NCBI GenBank assembly: GCA_039545275.1 | Contig: BCHS01000005.1 | Location: forward strand, 248,001-312,000 | DNA length: 64,000 nucleotides | Direction: 5' to 3' | From: Pseudomicrostroma phylloplanum | Taxonomy: Eukaryota; Basidiomycota; Exobasidiomycetes; Microstromatales | Shown: positions 1 through 10,105 of the stretch, piece after piece | Numbering within the stretch: the first letter of the stretch is position 1 | How the letters are laid out: each line of letters starts with the position of its first letter | The notes under the pieces: generated by a model | The model's database searches: none | What the model was told of the DNA's origin: nothing | What the model saw: only the letters and a program-made list of their open reading frames with translations | Made by a program: the position numbers and the translations under genes

Positions 1-42
1 TGCTGCGATTCTGGCGTGGCAGAGTTGATGTCGCTTTCTGGC

Positions 43-60
43 CAGTCAGTCAGTCAGTCA
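43..60. repeat. CAGT microsatellite
   Basis: Four to five tandem copies of a CAGT tetranucleotide lie in the region 3' of the glucosidase II beta gene. Nothing suggests a function. Confidence 0.8.
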
Positions 61-163
61 TTGTCCCACCTCATCAGCGATTAGCAATATCATCGGCCCT
101 CTCGACTGTTACGCAATGATGAACATCCTCCTTTTGTATTGACAAGGGGCGTCCATTCACCGT

Positions 164-2270
164 CTACAATTCGTCCTTCTTCGGCACAGGCGGGCCGTCG
201 GACCGCAGTGGAGTTTCGTTGCCAGACGGGTAGCAGACGGTAGGTGTGCTGATCTTCATCGAGTAGATGCACTTTTCGGCCTATGGGCGCGTATGCGAGA
301 GGGAAGGAGAACAAAGCAATCAGTGACAGCTTATGGAAATATCCTGCCGACTCTAGCACTTACCTCGAAGACGTCCAGCACGGCATTCTCCATCGCACAC
401 TGCACATCGACAATCGTGCTCCTCTCAGGTCCATTCCAGCACCTCTGTCCCCTCTGGTAGATCTGCCTCTTGTAGAACTCCTCCTTTCTCTCTCCATCAT
501 GCGTGATACTCTCGTCCAGAGGTTGAAACCGATCAAAATTGCCCAGCCGGACATTAGACCCGCCCTTATTGGGCTTCTGAGTGGTATGTCCAAAGAAGCA
601 GTACTCGTACGTGTACTCTCCCATGTTCTTCTCGATGCACTTCCCCTCTAGCGCCTTCCACTCTAGCTCATTCCCATACTTGACCGGGTCAGCTTGAACT
701 TGTTTGAGCTTTTGGTCGAGGGAGCTGGTGATCTTGCGCAAGGTGTGAGAGGCCTCGTTCTTGGCTTGGCGAGCGGCAGTGACGGTGGCGGACTCGGTGT
801 CTCCGCCAGCTGAGGATTGCTTGCCGCGCTTGACACCGGTGATGATGTTGGTTTTGAGGAGGATGTCCAAGAAGCTGTCCACAAAGGAGTCGATGTACGG
901 CACGAGCGGCTCAGGAAGGTACTCGTGCAGGCGGAAGACTGTGGAACCGGCCATGGGGCAAGGATCGATCAGCATACTGGCGTCCTTTACGACTGGACGC
1001 CGAATGTAACACTCACGGAGGCCTTCTTGGTCAGCGACGGCACCCTTGGACATGTCATCCTCCATGAGTTCAAGCGTCTCCTTGGCAGCCATGTCCCTCA
1101 ATTTGCTCCTTGGCCAGTCACCTTCCTCCATCAGCTTCTGCAACTTGATGTTCTCTTCGAATGTAACAGGCGAGCGCCCTTCTTCGCCGCCTTCGTCCTC
1201 GTCGCCCTCACTTGCACTCTCCGCAGGCTCCTCTTCTCCTTCGTCGGCTTGTGCATCGATGTCTCCGCCTTTGCGCCAGGAGCGGTAGGCCATGACTGCT
1301 CCCTTGACGGCCATGTCCTGGTAGTTGGGGTTGTAGCCAGAGGAGAGATCGTCGAGGAGGTCCGTCAACTTCCTCAGCTCCTTTCTCAGCTCATTCTCTC
1401 GCTCGAGAAGAGCAGAGATACCGTCCTGGCGGGACTTGAGGGTAGCATAGAGTGGACTCTTCTTCTTCTCTTCCATGACGGCCTCGCCTACCGATTCCGC
1501 TCGAGTGAGCTCCTCCTGCTTGCGAGCCTCATTCTCCTTGGCCACCTCCACCTCGACTTCGAGGGCGGTAATCTCGGCCTGTAAAGTTTCAATCTGCTTC
1601 TTGGCCTCGTAGATGTAGCCCGCCCTAATCTTCGAACCGGCACGCTTGATGTTGTCTTCCTGCTGCTTCTGCTTGCGGTACGCCTTGCCGACTTGAGCGC
1701 ACCGGTTTGGGCACTGGATTTTACCGTCGTACTCATCTGTGCCATCACAGCACTCGGGATCGCAGATTCCGTCGTTGATCCGACTTGCGAGAAGACGGGC
1801 GGGGATATGACGCTCGTTGGCGCAGTAGAAGGTAGCGTTCTTTTGTCCCCCCGCTGCTCCGACGACGCTTCCGCTGCAGGCAGAGGTACCGGGCTCGTCT
1901 GACCCGTCGGGGCAATCGCAGTAGTCATCATTGACGGCCGTGAAAGGAATGGAGGTCGAACCGTCCAGACAGCGCCATTGCGAAGGATCGCTTTCGAGAG
2001 GCCGATACAGCGGGAGGTCTGGCAAGTGAGCAGGCGAGGGGAAAGGGGCGAGGTAGGCACGGGCACTCAAGGTGAGCTCTGGTCCCGGTGGGTCGCAAAT
2101 CAGACTAGCGCCTACTTACCTTCGGGAGCCACTCCCCTCAGCTGCTGCGATTCGCTCCCTGCTTGCGCAATACTAGAAGAGCTAAGCAATATGGCTACGG
2201 AGCAGAAGATCGCCAAAGAGCTGAGCAGTCTCCTGGGCGAGCCGGATGAAGTCCACACAGGGGAAGTCAT
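164..2270 (-). CDS. Glucosidase II beta subunit (ER N-glycan processing), three exons, KDEL tail
   Basis: This is the regulatory, lectin-bearing partner of the glucosidase II catalytic subunit, which trims glucose from N-glycans in the ER lumen. Exons are 2270-2120, 2018-364 and 280-164, giving about 640 residues. The N-terminus is a hydrophobic signal peptide ending near SIAQA, followed by QLRGVAPEDLPLYRPL. Two LDL-receptor-class-A-like cysteine clusters follow (DCPDGSDE and CDGTDEYD). Then come a long charged coiled coil, an acidic stretch, and a C-terminal MRH domain (YEYCFFGHTTQKP to CYPSGNETPL). The last exon ends in KKDEL and a stop, an ER-retrieval signal. An in-frame ATG at 2324 would add 18 residues; 2270 was chosen because it puts the signal peptide nearer the start. 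Family and splice frame are strongly supported. Confidence 0.93.
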
Positions 2271-2693
2271 GGCGCACGGTGATGTGAGGGAGGGAGTGGA
2301 GCGATGGGACAAGAAGCGCAGCAAAGGTTGCTCGACACTGCTGTGCTACCTTTGTAAGCGCAGCTATGGGACAATACTCTACGTCGTGAGGTGTGAGGTG
2401 TGAGGTGTGGGAGGAGGACGAGGAGCGGCACGAGTCAAAGGATGCGGCGGTTGTAGTCCACGCTTCTTCTGATTCCCGCCAAGTCATTCCACTCGCAGCG
2501 TCCGTGCACTGGGTCGCGTCCAGCGCCGCGTGTGTGCTGCTGACGGCAATGCCATGCGCATGGGCTACCAGATGTCTTGCCAACGGAGGCTACTGTGAAA
2601 TACAGACACTCCATCTGATTCGGATACAAGCTCAAAGTATGACTGATGAAGAGCTGTATTTCCTTTTGAACGTCACACGTAGCCTCTCCGCCT
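2271..2693. other. Intergenic: promoter of glucosidase II beta and 3' flank of the carnitine acyltransferase
   Basis: No gene is supported here. A short duplicated GTGAGGTGTGAGGTGTGGGAG-like tract lies near 2386-2412. The rest is non-coding flank between two minus-strand genes. Confidence 0.6.
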
Positions 2694-5072
2694 CTACCTT
2701 GCGGAATCAGCATCCAGCAGCCTCCTCCCCACATCCTGGTATCCCTTCCTCTCCGCCCTCGCCTGTCCATCCATACCATCCTTTGCTCCCTTGCCAGCAG
2801 CTCCACCCCCTCCTCCTCCTCCTCCAGCATCAAAGAATCCATACCCGCTTCCACCAGGCGTAATGGTCCCACTCCCACCATTGCCCCCCGCCCCCTCTTC
2901 CCACGCAGCAAAGTCGTCCTCGTACCCATTCCCACTGCCCTTGCTACCCGATGGACCCATACCGCTCCCCATTGTCTTCCTCCTCGAGCCAATGGGCAGA
3001 CCTGTTCGCACGTCGCACTCCACCCCAGAGTGGTCGATGTAGGTGTCCTTTGTTCGCAGATTGGCCGCATTGTACGACTGCACCAACATCTCAGAAATCG
3101 TATCCAGATAGCTCTCTAGCGCCTTGAGCCAGCGACTAGTCTGCAGGTGCTTGGAGGAGGCACAGATGGACAGAGCATCGTCCTTGATGATGTAACCAAT
3201 ACCGAAGCCATCTGGAGCTACCGGTCCGAAGCCAAAGAGGCGCAAGGCGGGGTTGCCACAGTTGGATGTGGACAGAATGACGTGGTTGAGCGTGCTCCAG
3301 CCGGAGTCGGTGAAGAGTTCGGGCATGCTTTCTCGCTTGCCCTGAGCAATTTCCTGCTTGCAGAGAGAGTACATAGCGTACAAGTGTCGGTCGTGACCCT
3401 GTCCCGCAGCGCATTGCTTCGAGATCTTCGTGTGACCCTCGCAGGCCGCTCGTAGCTTGTCCAGCGTGGCATCACGGTTGATCTTGGGGTCCGCGAGGGC
3501 CTTGACAAAGTCGGACGTCCAGGGCTGGCAGGTACGAATGGCTTCGGTCCTGCCGTGCTGGTACGCCTTGGTCATGGCAGGCTCGTAGGTGGGGACATTG
3601 CGGCCGTACATCTGGTAGTGAGCCGCCTGGAAGCTCGCCTGAATGAAAGCATCGGGGGAGAACTTGTGGCGGGTAATGAAATTCTTACCGAACTTGGTGT
3701 ACTCGAGCACCTGGCACTCGTTCTGGCAGATCAGATCCGAAAGACGAGTCTCGCCGAAGCGAATGGCAGCAGCAACGTCGGGTGTGAGATCCCACTCCAG
3801 CTTCTTGGGCGCCGTCCTGATCTCAACCTCCTGGAGCCTCTCACTGTCGACATCGGGATTCTTCTTGCCGGCGGCTCCGCGAGCATAAGGGCTTGTAACG
3901 GCCTGGAAGAGACTCTTGGTGCGATTGTTGATGGACTTTGCAAAGCGCAGAATCAGCTCGGCATACACATCGCCAGCGAAGCGCAGCACCGTGTGGCCAT
4001 CGACTCCTGTATGCTCGAAGTTGATCCCAGCGGCACCGTTAGCACAGACGATCAGCTGAAGCTTGTCATACCAACGATTGGTACATGTTCCCAGCTGAAC
4101 ACCATTCTGTAGCGAGTAAGTACCGCAGAGCATGTTATTGCAGAGCTCCGCTGGCGACTCGGGCTCACTGTCGTCCATGCACACCACGAACAGAGCCGTG
4201 TCGGCCACCTTGAGGCAGCGAGAATTGTGGCGATTGGAGGTGAGCGTATCACGGTGCGCGGACCAGATCTTTCGCTGCTCGGTGGTGAGGATACCGATTG
4301 CGCCCTCGGCGACCTCCTGAGGCTTCGTCTTGTCGGCGTCTCGAAGGATCGCTTGCAAGTTGCCAAGCAAGGCACGTTCCGTCAGCAGAGGTCGGTGCTC
4401 CTCATCCAGCACGTCGAACCAATAGATCTGGCCTCTACGCATGACGGTGATATGTCTAGAATCGGGAGAACTCTCCATACGGCAGCCGGTCGCTGTAGGG
4501 ATTCGGGCCGTTCCAAAGAGCTTGGTGTACTGGTACATGTCCAGCGGTGTTCCCCTCACCATGTCTGGGTCCAGCACGCCGGTCCTCAGATCGTGGATGA
4601 AGGCGAGAGAGGCAAGAATGAGAGAAGTGGCCCTCATCAGCTGACTACCTCTCGATGGTGTAGGGTCGTCTTCGAGGATGAAGAAGGGATTGAGATTGAG
4701 GACGACCGACTCGCTCGCCTGGAGGTAGGCATCATCCCAGAACTCCTCAATGTAGCTGACCCTATCCTTGGCATACTCCTGCAAGCTCTGATGCAGCTGT
4801 GGACCTTCTTCAGCCAAGAAGCGATCCACGACTTTCTTGGTCGCCTCGTGCTCCTTGGACGGCTGAAGGGCTTGGAGACTGGCAATGTAGCGCTTTGCAG
4901 TGTCCTCGAGCTTGGGAATGGGCAGCTTGGGCAGCTCGGACTGTCTGCTGAACGTCTTGCCGCCTTCAGCCGTAGACTTGAGACCATCTACATCGGCGGC
5001 AGACTTGAGGGCATTCTCGATGATGGCAGGCGGTGAGTGAACGCCGCTCGTGCTCGTCGCAGTTGGCGCCAT
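2694..5072 (-). CDS. Carnitine O-acetyltransferase (YAT-type, non-peroxisomal)
   Basis: This is a 792-residue, intron-free member of the carnitine/choline acyltransferase family, moving acetyl groups between CoA and carnitine. The family signature EHTGVDGH is present, with the predicted catalytic His at about residue 354. STSNCGNPALRLFGFGPV and the C-terminal block KHLQTSRWLKALESYL also fit the family. The start at 5072 (MAPTATSTSG) is the first ATG that gives a family-like N-terminus. No cleavable mitochondrial presequence is obvious and the C-terminus is not a peroxisomal PTS1, so a cytosolic or outer-mitochondrial YAT1/YAT2-like enzyme is most likely. The last ~90 residues are an unusual Gly/Ser-rich tail containing an eight-glycine run. 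The choice among YAT1, YAT2 and CAT2 is inference. Confidence 0.9.
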   Translation of the reverse strand: MAPTATSTSGVHSPPAIIENALKSAADVDGLKSTAEGGKTFSRQSELPKLPIPKLEDTAKRYIASLQALQPSKEHEATKKVVDRFLAEEGPQLHQSLQEYAKDRVSYIEEFWDDAYLQASESVVLNLNPFFILEDDPTPSRGSQLMRATSLILASLAFIHDLRTGVLDPDMVRGTPLDMYQYTKLFGTARIPTATGCRMESSPDSRHITVMRRGQIYWFDVLDEEHRPLLTERALLGNLQAILRDADKTKPQEVAEGAIGILTTEQRKIWSAHRDTLTSNRHNSRCLKVADTALFVVCMDDSEPESPAELCNNMLCGTYSLQNGVQLGTCTNRWYDKLQLIVCANGAAGINFEHTGVDGHTVLRFAGDVYAELILRFAKSINNRTKSLFQAVTSPYARGAAGKKNPDVDSERLQEVEIRTAPKKLEWDLTPDVAAAIRFGETRLSDLICQNECQVLEYTKFGKNFITRHKFSPDAFIQASFQAAHYQMYGRNVPTYEPAMTKAYQHGRTEAIRTCQPWTSDFVKALADPKINRDATLDKLRAACEGHTKISKQCAAGQGHDRHLYAMYSLCKQEIAQGKRESMPELFTDSGWSTLNHVILSTSNCGNPALRLFGFGPVAPDGFGIGYIIKDDALSICASSKHLQTSRWLKALESYLDTISEMLVQSYNAANLRTKDTYIDHSGVECDVRTGLPIGSRRKTMGSGMGPSGSKGSGNGYEDDFAAWEEGAGGNGGSGTITPGGSGYGFFDAGGGGGGGGAAGKGAKDGMDGQARAERKGYQDVGRRLLDADSAR

Positions 5073-5758
5073 GATCAGAGGAAGAGGACACGGTGGAGCG
5101 CAGTGCAAGGAGAGGTGGAGGTCTGTTACGATCAAGAAGATGAGAGGATAGGCTTGGAGGCTGGCTGGCTGCGAGATGAACCTGTAAGAATGGAATGATC
5201 GTCGATGTGACTGATGAGGACAAAAGGAGAGGAGAGTGCAAAGGAGTTTGCGGATGTGCGGTGCTTATAGAGGGCGGGTGTGGAGCAGAGGCGGGGGGAA
5301 AGCCTTCGGTTCAAGCGGGAGTAGACTAGCGCCGCTTCCCCGCACTCGGCAGCCACGCAGCCACTCAAGCCCTGCCGCCCCCTTCACCCCACAACAACTC
5401 CGCCCGGGCTTAGGCGTCTCATCTGCGGGGTCACAATACCACCGGCGAGTCAGTCAGCCACGGGGTGTAAGCTAGCAAAGGGGGGATCGGATGACTGCTA
5501 TGCACATTGGTTGATCGAGGAGACATGAGGATATGAAGAAGAAGACAGTGGCAGCAAAAGGGGGGAGCGGGAATGAGAGGGGTCGAGAGGTAACATCACT
5601 GGTGACGGAAGTAAGATATGATAGTCGAAGAAGAGCGCGGATAGCCCCCAAAGAAGCTAATCGCCAGCTCGAAGTGTCTATTCGTCAAATACGTCTATAT
5701 CGCAGTCCGAGACTCAGTGAGCCCCGTCAGGCCATCGAAGGCTTCCTTCCTTTGATCT
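5073..5758. other. Intergenic: carnitine acyltransferase promoter and CPR 3' flank
   Basis: No coding sequence is supported. The right part is the 3' flank of the P450 reductase gene and the left part is the promoter of the acyltransferase. Confidence 0.6.
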
Positions 5759-8104
5759 CTACGACCAGACGTCCAACAGCCACTTCGACCTCTCCTTCAT
5801 CAGCTTCACCTCCTTTTGCGCAGCCTCCTCACTCCCCTTAGCATCACTCAAGATCTTCAACAAGACTCTCTCCACCTCGTGGGCCATGCCAGCGGCATCT
5901 CCACAGATGTATACTGCGCCCTTCTTCTCCAAGATCTCAGTGGCCAGCTGCGCCCTGTTCTCCCAGATCAGGTCTTGCACGTACATCTTGGTTCCATCCG
6001 GCTTGAACTTCTCGCGCGAAATGGCAGTCTCCATCTTGAATTTGCCTTTGAGCTCGGCAGCATATTGCGGCCACTCCTCCTGGTAGAGGAAGTCCTCGTT
6101 GGACTTGCGGCAACCGTAGAAGAGCCAGATGTTACCCCAATCTGCCAGAGCATCTGGGCCGTTCTTCTCAATCGCCTTTGAGGCTCCAGCTACGCGCTCT
6201 TGCACAAAGGAGCGGAACGGTGCGACACCAGTACCGGGACCGATCATGATGACAGGGATCTTCGGGCTTGTCGGCAGACGGAAGTTTGCTCGGCGGATGT
6301 GGATAGGGCATCGGTAGAGTCCTTCCTTCGTATAAGCTCCTCGAGGTCCGTCCAAGCTGTACTGGGGAGTGCCGTAGCGCGGGTCGGTGGGTCCAGTAGG
6401 CGTCTCATCGTTCATCTTCATCTTGATCGAGCTGATGAAATTGGTGGCAAGACCGTGCACGAAGCGATCTGGCTTGTGCTCTGGCGCATACCTCAGGACG
6501 ACAGCAGTGATGTGAACCGTCTTGGGGTGCACTTTGGGACTAGAAGAGATGGAGTAGAAGCGGGGACCCAGTCGCGGAATAGCGGAGATCAGGCGGTCGA
6601 AAGGAATGTTCCAGGCCCTGCTCTGCAGCACATCTCCGTCAACATCATCGCCAGCGACCGACTGCAGAGCCTCTGCTACGGTGTAATAGTGCTTGCCGAT
6701 CTTCTCCTGGAAGTAAGCCCTGTCGCTTCCGATCTTGGTCAGCTCTTGCTTCACAGCCTCTGAAGGAGCATAGGCAGCCAGACCAAGAAGAGACTGACGA
6801 CCTGCATGTGCCGAAATGTCCAGGTAATGACGGAAGACAGTTTCGTAGGTAGTGGGCGTTGGGAAGGGTACTTTGGCCAAAGTAGGGTCGAGGGAGGTCA
6901 CATCAATGACAGCGTCGCGGTTTTCGAGCAGACCGAGGACAGCGAGGACTCTGTCAACCTCCTTCTCAGGATTGTGAGCCCAGACTGCAACGTGGTCTCC
7001 GTGTTGATACGAGATGCCAGAGCCTTCAATGTCGAATTCGAGGTGGACACAAGTGCGTTCGCCGGCAGTGAATAGCTCTTTGGCCTTGCTGACAGGAGCC
7101 ATGTAAGGGTTTTTGGCATCGTGAATACCCTTGGTACCTAGTAGAGCTCGAGCTGACAGCTCTCCCTTGTAGACCTTGTCGTCTTCATGGTCTGCAAGGA
7201 CCTTGACCTCAAAGTCTTGAACATCACCTCCGGCTCCTTCCTCCAAGCCGAGCTCGGAGGCAAGAGCGGTAAACATGTCGTCTTTCCAGGCGAGATAGTC
7301 CTCTTCCATGCTCTTGTCGTCGTCTCCCTCGCCTCGCTCGCCGATTCGCTTGGCTCCCAGCTTAGACAGTCCTTCGTCTAGCTGGCGGGCAACAGCATTG
7401 TAATGCTCGTACGTACGGTTTCCAAGTCCGAAGATGACATACTTGAGACTCTCGAGGCTCTCTCCATTCGAGAAAGAGGGGCTCTCCTTGATAAGCTCCA
7501 TGAGGGGAACGGCGTTGTCGGTCGGCTCTCCTTCACCGTAGGTTGCCATCACGAAGACAGCAGCCGAGCCCTCGGGCAGGGCATCGAGCTTCTCAAACTG
7601 ATACTCCTCGGGATCGCACACAAGAGACGAGACTCCGTAACGAGCCTTGATCTCCTTGGCGATCTTGATAGCGTACTCTTCAGCGGTTCCTGTGAGAAGC
7701 GAGACAGAGCAGGGAAGGCAGAATCTATGGTCAGATGAGGACCCTTTCGGTCGCCGAACTCAGCATCACTCACCAGTCTGAGATCCATAGAAGATTGCAA
7801 TGCGCTTGTTCTGATAGGCGAACGGACATATAGGAAGGAAAGATGGGCGTGATTGTCAGCTGCTACCGCTCTCGCGTGAGTAGCTTCGATCTTGACTTCT
7901 CTCCAGTGTACGTACCTGCTTCTCGAGCTTCGCCACAAAATCTCCAGCAAACTCGTCCTCCCCATTCTCGGCGCCAAGAGCAGATCCATTGGCGAGCTTC
8001 GAAGAGGCCGATGGGGTACCCGCGCCAAACAAGGAGGCCCTGAAGAAGTACAGGGCGCCTAGGACCATGGCGATGGCTACGATGATGAGGTCTGCCGCTG
8101 CCAT
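5759..8104 (-). CDS. NADPH-cytochrome P450 reductase, three exons
   Basis: This ER-anchored diflavin reductase passes electrons from NADPH through FAD and FMN to cytochromes P450. Exons are 8104-7916, 7810-7774 (only 37 nt) and 7689-5759, giving 718 residues. An N-terminal membrane anchor (LIIVAIAMVLGALYFF) is followed by the FMN P-loop GSQTGT at residues 72-77, which is assembled across the second intron. The FAD motif RFYS is near residue 452, the NADPH-binding motif GPGTGVAPFRSF near 558, and the C-terminus LLDVWS carries the tryptophan that stacks on FAD. Length and all motifs are normal for the family, and all three exons join in phase. Confidence 0.97.
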
Positions 8105-8784
8105 GTTGTGTCAAAGGACTCGTTGGGGAGGATTAAGGGGGCGTGGGGCAGTAGTATTCGCTTAGAGGGTATCAACTTGCGATGAATGGGCAACAAGTTT
8201 CAGGTGGCGGTACTGCCGGGCAATTCCTCAGCCGAGGTAAGTGGTATCGGGTCGTTAGCTAAGGGGCGTTCGTACCAAGCCGGACAGGGGCGATGGTGTG
8301 AGGAGGTAAACAGGCAGGCTGTAGTATCACGAGTGGAAGTGGCGCGAGCGTGAGTGGCTCGTCTGGTAGGAACAGGTGAAAGGGGAGGGGGNAAGGGAGC
8401 AAGTAGGGCAATTGGGTACAATGGGAAGAACGAAAGAGGCAAAGGCGCGAAAATGTCGGATAGCCAAGGTCTGAGGCGGAAGGCGGAGCGAGCGACCGCT
8501 GGGGCCTTCCGCTCTCGTCTGCCTCGCGCTCGCTTCCTTGTTTTCCGATGGGGGCACTGGACGTGGCGAGGAAGGCGAGGCAAGGCACGTCGTGGACGTC
8601 CTGACCAAGTGACCACCGTCAAATAAGCGTCGCAGTGATGAAAGTTCTGTTTTAGACCGGGTGGCCCCCAAGACAGCTTGGATACGATCACGTCCCCCGT
8701 ATCAGAGCTAACCTCTCCGATGTCTCCTGCTCCGAGAGTGTGACGCGGAGCCCCGCAAGCATGAAAGTTTGGTCTCACACAGAG
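8105..8784. other. Intergenic: CPR promoter; one undetermined base
   Basis: No gene is supported. Base 8392 is N inside a G-rich run, so overlapping open frames here are unreliable. Polypyrimidine tracts (on the minus strand) fit a fungal promoter for the reductase. Confidence 0.6.
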
Positions 8785-9444
8785 TTATCTTTGTCGGTTC
8801 ACTAGACCTCTGAAACTTACAGGCACCCTGGGCCGCTTGCTCCTGTTCCTCTCTGGCGACGCAGATCGCCTCCACCCGGGATTGTGTTGCTCGTGTATGG
8901 AGCGTTGCGGCGACGTGTTTCTTCGGTTTCTTGCATCTTCGTCGTCGTCGCTGTCATCGTATCGCAGCCTTCGTCGGGTGTAGAGATCTACGTCCGGCAG
9001 AGATCTAGCGTTGTGTGGCCTACTTGCGGGCACTGGGGTCGATGTGGCTGTCGCTGTTGTCGTTTCTGTCTGTGAGATTGGCTCCTCGGCGGGCCATTCT
9101 ATCTCTTCTGGGCTAGACGAGTCTTGAATCCCCATCTGCTCTCTGATCTTTCGTGCAGCTTCCCGTCCATGCTGTGCTCGAATTTGGCGGATCTCAGCTA
9201 GCTCATTGTAAGCCACTTGTTCCTCTGACAGCCCTTGCTGGTCTCGAAAATATCTTCCGTTGGAGTTGTGCACAATGGTTGCTTGCTGAGAGAGCCACTC
9301 CTGCGCTTGGTCCAGCTCTACGAAGCCCTTGTGGATCGCGCCTGGAAAGCCAGAGATCTGACTCTCGGCTTCTGGCCATGTCCTGTATATGCCAGGCTTC
9401 TTGCCCTTGGCCACTGCATAGTACCGCTTCGGCTTTCGCGGCAT
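8785..9444 (-). CDS. Protein with a lone RNase H1 N-terminal hybrid-binding (viroplasmin-like) domain
   Basis: The 219-residue product begins with a clear RNase H1-type hybrid-binding domain: YYAVAKGKKPGIYRTW, then SGFPGAIHKGF and the EWL helix, residues ~8-52. This fold contacts RNA/DNA hybrids or double-stranded RNA. No RNase H catalytic domain follows; the rest is charged and low-complexity, with an acidic DDSDDDED run and RS-type segments near the C-terminus. A GTAAGT at 8820-8815, in phase with the frame, could be a splice donor, so the last ~12 residues and the true end are uncertain. The three RNase H1 genes at 19.3-23.8 kb carry the same N-terminal domain, so a family relationship is likely. 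Cellular role unknown. Confidence 0.7.
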   Translation of the reverse strand: MPRKPKRYYAVAKGKKPGIYRTWPEAESQISGFPGAIHKGFVELDQAQEWLSQQATIVHNSNGRYFRDQQGLSEEQVAYNELAEIRQIRAQHGREAARKIREQMGIQDSSSPEEIEWPAEEPISQTETTTATATSTPVPASRPHNARSLPDVDLYTRRRLRYDDSDDDEDARNRRNTSPQRSIHEQHNPGWRRSASPERNRSKRPRVPVSFRGLVNRQR

Positions 9445-10105
9445 CGCCTCCTCCTCACCACGGGTGGTATCAGACGGAAGTAGAAATGGGGCAGGCGTGG
9501 TGAGTGTTCACATGCATCACACTGAGCTCAGAGGTCCGCTCTCTGTCCGGTCGATTGCCTCTACGACATCGCGCTCCCGGAAGGTAAGTGTAGCAATAGC
9601 TATCCGGTCATCTTCGAACACTCCTGATTGAATGGGTTATGCTTGTGCCTCAAATGTGCGACGATTAGGCACGTCTCACGAGGCGTAAAATGGGGAGAAG
9701 AGACGCGTTGATCTCTTCTGCTTGTATTGCGACCTCGCCCTTTGGCCCCTCATATGCACAATCTTCAAACTCTCAGCCCCTGTTGACATTATGACAGACA
9801 CATTGACAGCTGTCTTGGCTCCGATTGCGAAGCGAGGTGTGTACCGATCGTAGGCTGGGCTGCGATGACCTAGTGCTTGCGTAATTTTCCTGCTCCACCT
9901 GCACTTCCGTGTCCTGTCCCGCATTATTACTTGTACCCCGAGAAGATCTGCTGCACAGGTGGCCCCCCGACCTCGGAGCATTCATTACGGCTAGTGGTAG
10001 ATCCCTGGCCTCTTTACCTTCCTCAGCTCTTGATTCAGCAAGCGTGACCCGCAGCTACGCCAGTCCCACGTTCAACGATTTCCTCCTCGCCTTGTCTCAT
10101 TGAAG
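9445..10105. other. Intergenic divergent region between the HBD protein and cry-DASH
   Basis: This is the shared upstream region of two divergent genes. I see no RNA gene or convincing small frame. Short open frames on both strands lack conserved blocks. Confidence 0.55.

Noticed and set aside
8200..8778. 192-codon minus-strand frame possibly continuing the hybrid-binding-domain protein
   Set aside because: It spans the undetermined base at 8392 and has no recognisable domain. A splice from 8821 into it cannot be excluded but has no positive support.
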